A stretch of DNA of 62,266 bases from assembly GCA_004431415.1 (NCBI GenBank), contig QPMI01000574.1:1-62266 (forward strand). The letters are read 5' to 3'. Below, one piece after another: positions 59,096-62,266 of the stretch. The DNA comes from Cyanophora paradoxa (Eukaryota > Glaucocystophyceae > Cyanophorales > Cyanophoraceae). Positions within the stretch are counted from its first letter, which is position 1. The number at the start of each line of letters is the position of its first letter. A model generated the notes under the pieces. The model searched no databases. It saw nothing but the letters and a program-made list of their open reading frames with translations, and was not told where the DNA came from. The position numbers and the translations under genes are program-made.

Positions 59096-60989
59096 CTAGG
59101 TCGCCGATTTCCGCGGCCTGCGGGCGAAGCGGGGATCGTCCGCCTGGCGCGTCGCCTGAAAATGTGAAGAGGTACGCGTGTTGTTGTCGGTGTTGTTCGT
59201 GTTTCGCGCGTGCGACCACTCTTTCAGTAAATCGCGCCTCTGCTTGTCGGGCAGCGTCTTTGAGAGGTACTCTGCAGCTTGCTCGCGTAATTTTCTCTGG
59301 GATCAGCGACGCAAGGACGGTGGGCGGATCTTTCCATGCTATCTTCTCTTCCGTCAGCATGCGCTCGAGCTCTGCGATTTCCACCATCGTATCGATGCTC
59401 GGTTGAGGCCCTGCTCTGCCTCTTTGGTCTACGAGGGCTGCCCGCGCGTGAATTTCGCGGACAGATTTGGTGCAGCCGCTCGTACACCGTCGTGGTGCTC
59501 GGCTCCTTCTCTTCAGCAGCACACCCAGTCGTAATTGCCACAGCACCTGCAATTCGATATGTGATGATCGTCACCAGCACGTGGGCGTGCAGCGCGCCGT
59601 CCGTCGGCCCACTCACGCCCTTGCACGCGAATTCGATGATTGCGTTGGCGTACGTGTCGTCCTTGTACTTGCCGTTCTTCTTCATATTGAAGCGTATGAA
59701 CTTGTAGAATTCTGCATCGAGAGCACCTCTGCGAGGCTGTCGCGCAGCGCCGCGCCTCGAATTCTCGCGCTCTCCAGGCGCTTGTGGGTGTTGAAGAGCA
59801 CCCAGTAGCGCGACTGGCGCGCCTGTCGTATGTCGTACGCGTGCTTCGTCGGGATTCTTTTTGTGAGGATGAAGACCGACGCCCGTCTCGCTGATTTCCG
59901 TGATCACCTTCTCGAGCGCCTCCAGCCGTTTGCCTGCCGCCTGCAGTCCGTTTTCGCCTTCTCTATGTTCTGCTTTACCTCTTGCGCGTCGCGAAGGTTG
60001 CCATTAATTTCCATGCTCGGCGCCACGATTTTCGCCTTTCTGATTTTCGACTGCGCAGAGTTGGGCTCGATGACGGACGATCCGAAGTCAGCGCCGTATC
60101 CTTTGCCTTTTTCGTGGTCTTTGGCTTCGGCCCGCGAGCACGCTCTCGACCATGTGGTCGCGCGTCTGCTTGGAGACGGTGGCCGTGTCGCCCCTCTTTC
60201 GCCTCTGCAGCCCAAGATCACGAGCAGGCCTTGTTGCCGAGCAGCGTGACGCACTTCTGGCAGAGCCACGAGTTCTGGGCGACACCGTGGGCACCTGCGC
60301 CGGCTTCTTGTCCTTGATGAGGGGTACGGCTCCTGGCCCTTTTCTTTCCCTTGCGTTTTGCTTGGCCGCCACGCGTTTGCCTTCTCTATGACCGCGACGT
60401 ACTCTTCGTCACGGCATCCTCCTCGCCTGCGCTGCTCCCTCGGCGATTTTCTCTGGCGTGTTGGCCCCCTTGGCGCTCGGCACGGGCGTGGCTTCGTACA
60501 TGAGGCGAAGGCAGCGGTAGCAGATTGGCGGCGATTTCGCGCGCCTGGTACGTGCGCGGTATGGCGCGCAGTCGCTCCTCGGGAGTTTATCGTACTCGAT
60601 TTCGCTGTGGATGCTCAGAGGGTCGCGGCTCGTGGTATGATTTATCGAGCAGCGATGGGAGCATCTGAACTTCTTTGGTGCCGAGAGCTTGATGTAATCG
60701 GATATGCTCTTCTGCTGCTGGATATGCGTCTCGCCCTGAACAGCACGTATCGCTTCGGAATCTCAACGACGGGCGTCTCGAGCTCGTCCACGCCGGTATC
60801 GGGCGCGTTTCCCTTTGCCTTTCCTTTCCCTTCCCTTGCCCTTGCCCTTCGCTTAGGCTCCGGCTCCTCTTCCTCTTCTCCTCTTCTTCTCCGACTCGGA
60901 GGACGGGGACGTGGCTCTCTTCCTCTGACTCGCTCGAGCTCTCTGGCTTCTTCTTGCGGCTCGGCGCTTCGGAGGCATTTATTGGACAC
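59096..60989 (-). CDS. large basic protein with H-A-H motif, possible HUH-type replication initiator (frameshifts)
   Basis: From about 60989 the sequence is an acidic/basic low-complexity N-terminus (RKKKPESSSESEEE in one frame), then DTGVDELETPVVEIPKRYVL. A cysteine pair region NSWLCQKCVTLLGNKAC lies at about 60270-60220, and a basic helical part EVKQNIEKAKTDC follows. The C-terminal domain contains SRYWVLFNTHKRLESARIRG, DAEFYKFIRFNMKKNGKYKD and DGALHAHVLVTIITYR (about 59600-59555). STTTVYERLHQICPRN, then MVEIAELERMLTEEKIAWKD and a basic end close it. The pairing of a short beta strand ending in N with a downstream LHAHVLVT strand is repeated in the next gene and resembles HUH endonuclease motifs I and II. 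Many indels make the gene limits uncertain, and it could be two genes split near 60370. Confidence 0.4.
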
Positions 60990-61009
60990 GAGAAAAATTT
61001 ACACGAGCT

Positions 61010-61819
61010 TTACAGCGCCCGTCTCGAGGCCTCTACCGTCTTCGTAATGTACAGCTGCAGCAGATCCTTAAGGTTGCTCTGCGGCAGCATTTTACGTCTA
61101 CGTGCATCTGCCTGGCGGTTTCTCGCTTCCTGTAGCCGTCTCCTTGCCGTCCACTGCATGCGAGGGCGTCCTTTCTCCGTATCGGCCGCACCGCCGTCTT
61201 CTGGTACTCCTCCCGAACCAGTCGTCTTGTAGAAATTCGGCAGGCCGCCCTGCCCTCCGTTTGCATGAACTTGATGAGGAAATCCGACGCCTTCTTGCCG
61301 TCGAATTGCACGCGCGAGTAGTGCACAGCGTGAGCAGGATGTGCGCGTGGAGCCGCCCGACCGCGGCCGTACTCGATGCCGATGTTCGCGTGCCCTTCTC
61401 CACGTGCGTGTCGTACTGGTCGGACTTGAAATCGAAGCCCTTGGGGTTCGCCTTGTCGGGGTACACCCCATCTTTATGCACGCGCCAGCTGCCTGTCGTC
61501 GTAGAGAGGGCTCCACCCTGTGAAACGCGTCCTGCACCTTGGAGCCCTCTCCCCTGCTCCGCGGCTTGTAGTTGGTCTGGATGGTGATCATGAAATTCGA
61601 CTCGCGCTGCGGCCGATCCTCCCGTTCAGTTTCCTCACGGGCGCCGCGTCCAGCACCTTCTGGAACCACGTCTTGTCGGGCGCCAGCACCTTGTCGTTGA
61701 TGTTGCCCACACGATGTGCGTCTCTACCGGGAGCGGCCGGAGGCGTCCATGCGGAGGTGAGGGTTCGGTGCCCGGGCTTGCCTGTTTGCTGCCACGCCCC
61801 TCGCGATGAGGTTGAGCAT
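61010..61819 (-). CDS. second H-A-H-motif protein, paralogue of the upstream gene's C-terminal domain (frameshifts)
   Basis: The ATG at 61819 gives MLNLIARGVAANRQARAPNP. Then come GNINDKVLAPDKTWFQKVLD, ESNFMITIQTNYKPRSRGEG, GFDFKSDQYDTHVEKG, a GRLHAHILLTL strand (about 61345-61315) and VQFDGKKASDFLIKFMQTEG. The C-terminus has LQEARNRQADARRRKMLPQS and LLQLYITKTVEASRRAL before TAA at 61010-61012. FMITIQTN aligns with YWVLFNTH, and LHAHILLTL with LHAHVLVTI, of the neighbouring gene at comparable spacing, so the two are related. If they are HUH nucleases, the histidine pair is present, but the nicking Tyr cannot be fixed. Three to five apparent frameshifts. Confidence 0.45.
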
Positions 61820-61879
61820 GTCAGACAAGGCCTAGAAAATTTTCCGAGGCTGGGGTGAGCTTCCACGTGGGCCCGGGTA

Positions 61880-61926
61880 CGTCCGCACCTCACCTGAGCA
61901 TCACCTGAGCCTCACATGAATCACCT
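61880..61926. repeat. short direct repeats cacctgagc upstream of and overlapping a start codon
   Basis: The words cacctgagca, cacctgagcc, cacatgaat and cacctgagca follow one another every 10-11 bp in the divergent gap between the minus-strand gene starting at 61819 and the plus-strand frame starting at 61916. Their phased spacing suggests a regulatory element, but it could be chance drift. Confidence 0.5.
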
Positions 61927-62266
61927 GAGCAACGCCTTCTGCAACAAGTGCTTCCTCACTTGCAAGTGGGACCCACTCTCCTCTGAGAAGCCAACCTGTT
62001 GGTTCTGCAGGGGAATAGCTCAGCTGCAGTACGAGGACTCAGAGGAATGGCAGACTCTAACGAAATCGATCTCCTCCTCCGAAACTTCGAGCAGATCCAG
62101 CGCTACGGCGCCATCCTTCACGACGAGGGGACCAGACTTCGACACTCCGGCACCGTACCCCGCCGCCGCCGCCGCCATCGCCAACTCCTACCTCGGGCCG
62201 GAGAGCGCCCCCGCAAGCGCAACCCGCCGCACCCAAGGCCCCCAAGGCGAAGCCGCTGTCCCCTGC
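61916..62266 (+). CDS. partial zinc-ribbon-like protein at window edge, overlapping a second frame
   Basis: The ATG at 61916 gives MNHLSNAFCNKCFLTCKWDP, then EKPTCWFCRGIAQLQYEDSE. The two CxxC pairs (CNKC..CWFC) separated by ~20 residues look like a small zinc ribbon. A second ATG at 62047, in another frame, gives MADSNEIDLLLRNFEQIQRY and GAILHDEGTRLRH, which also looks protein-like. An indel or two overlapping genes would explain this. Downstream the sequence becomes Ala/Pro-rich and runs off the window. This is the first plus-strand gene after a 10-kb minus-strand run, so it may start a new operon-like block. It cannot be classified further. Confidence 0.4.
   Translation, partial: MNHLSNAFCNKCFLTCKWDPLSSEKPTCWFCRGIAQLQYEDSEEWQTLTKSISSSETSSRSSATAPSFTTRGPDFDTPAPYPAAAAAIANSYLGPESAPASATRRTQGPQGEAAVPC

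Noticed and set aside
61880-61926. CRISPR-like array from repeated cacctgagc words
   Set aside because: The repeats are only 9-11 bp with no unique spacers, and the context is eukaryotic or viral. This is a short direct repeat, not a CRISPR.

Overview
The window is nuclear DNA of a photosynthetic eukaryote, with a block of virus-like genes in its last ~18 kb. The evidence for a eukaryote is spliceosomal introns in most left-hand genes (GT-AG, often only 40-90 bp, with C-rich polypyrimidine tracts), a tRNA-Tyr gene with an 18-nt intron, and core eukaryotic genes. Three genes encode proteins that fit plastid targeting: a SufA/IscA-type Fe-S protein, CSP41b and a fibrillin-like protein. Two of their presequences have a Phe within the first five residues and no obvious signal peptide. 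That pattern points to a primary plastid of the red algal/glaucophyte type, which is inference only.

Host part (1-43,500). In order: RPL19 (-), U2SURP/SR140 (+), a GNAT acetyltransferase (-) lying in a 1,410-bp tandem duplication (7,090-9,880), CDC14 phosphatase (+), AP-1 mu adaptin (+), a long coiled-coil protein (+), a small unknown gene (+), a poly-Q BRCT protein (-), tRNA-Tyr (-), MGMT (-), a HIT-domain protein (+), SufA-like (-), BTF3/NAC-beta (+), CSP41b (-), an adenylyl/guanylyl cyclase remnant (+), a 690-bp hAT-like non-autonomous transposon, V-ATPase subunit D (+), a PAP/fibrillin-like protein (-) and a Sec14/CRAL-TRIO protein (+). Several genes form head-to-head pairs with a few hundred bp of shared upstream DNA (RPL19/U2SURP, SufA/BTF3, fibrillin-like/Sec14). 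U2SURP and GNAT converge with 4 bp between stop codons. Intergenic DNA is rich in short palindromes, poly-C runs and minisatellites.

Virus-like part (about 44,000-62,266, open at the right edge). Gene style changes abruptly: no clear introns, dense packing, long same-strand runs. Recognisable modules are an HNH endonuclease, a fibronectin-III plus glycine-rich fibre protein, a fibre ending in an S74 intramolecular chaperone, and a very large protein with a coiled coil, a hydrophobic stretch and a C-terminal phage-tail-fibre-like part with repeated TGKP..FPPSTHSH motifs. There are also coiled-coil proteins, three beta-rich proteins of unknown function, and two related proteins with an H-A-H motif that may be HUH-type replication initiators. 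Three arrays of the heptamer TGGGACT punctuate the left end. Most of these genes carry single-base frameshifts with otherwise open frames, so they are either a recently decaying endogenous viral element or affected by indel errors in the sequence. I see no capsid, polymerase or packaging gene here, so the virus family is undetermined.

Exon boundaries of host genes were inferred by eye from splice signals and protein similarity. Outer gene limits are more reliable than individual exons.
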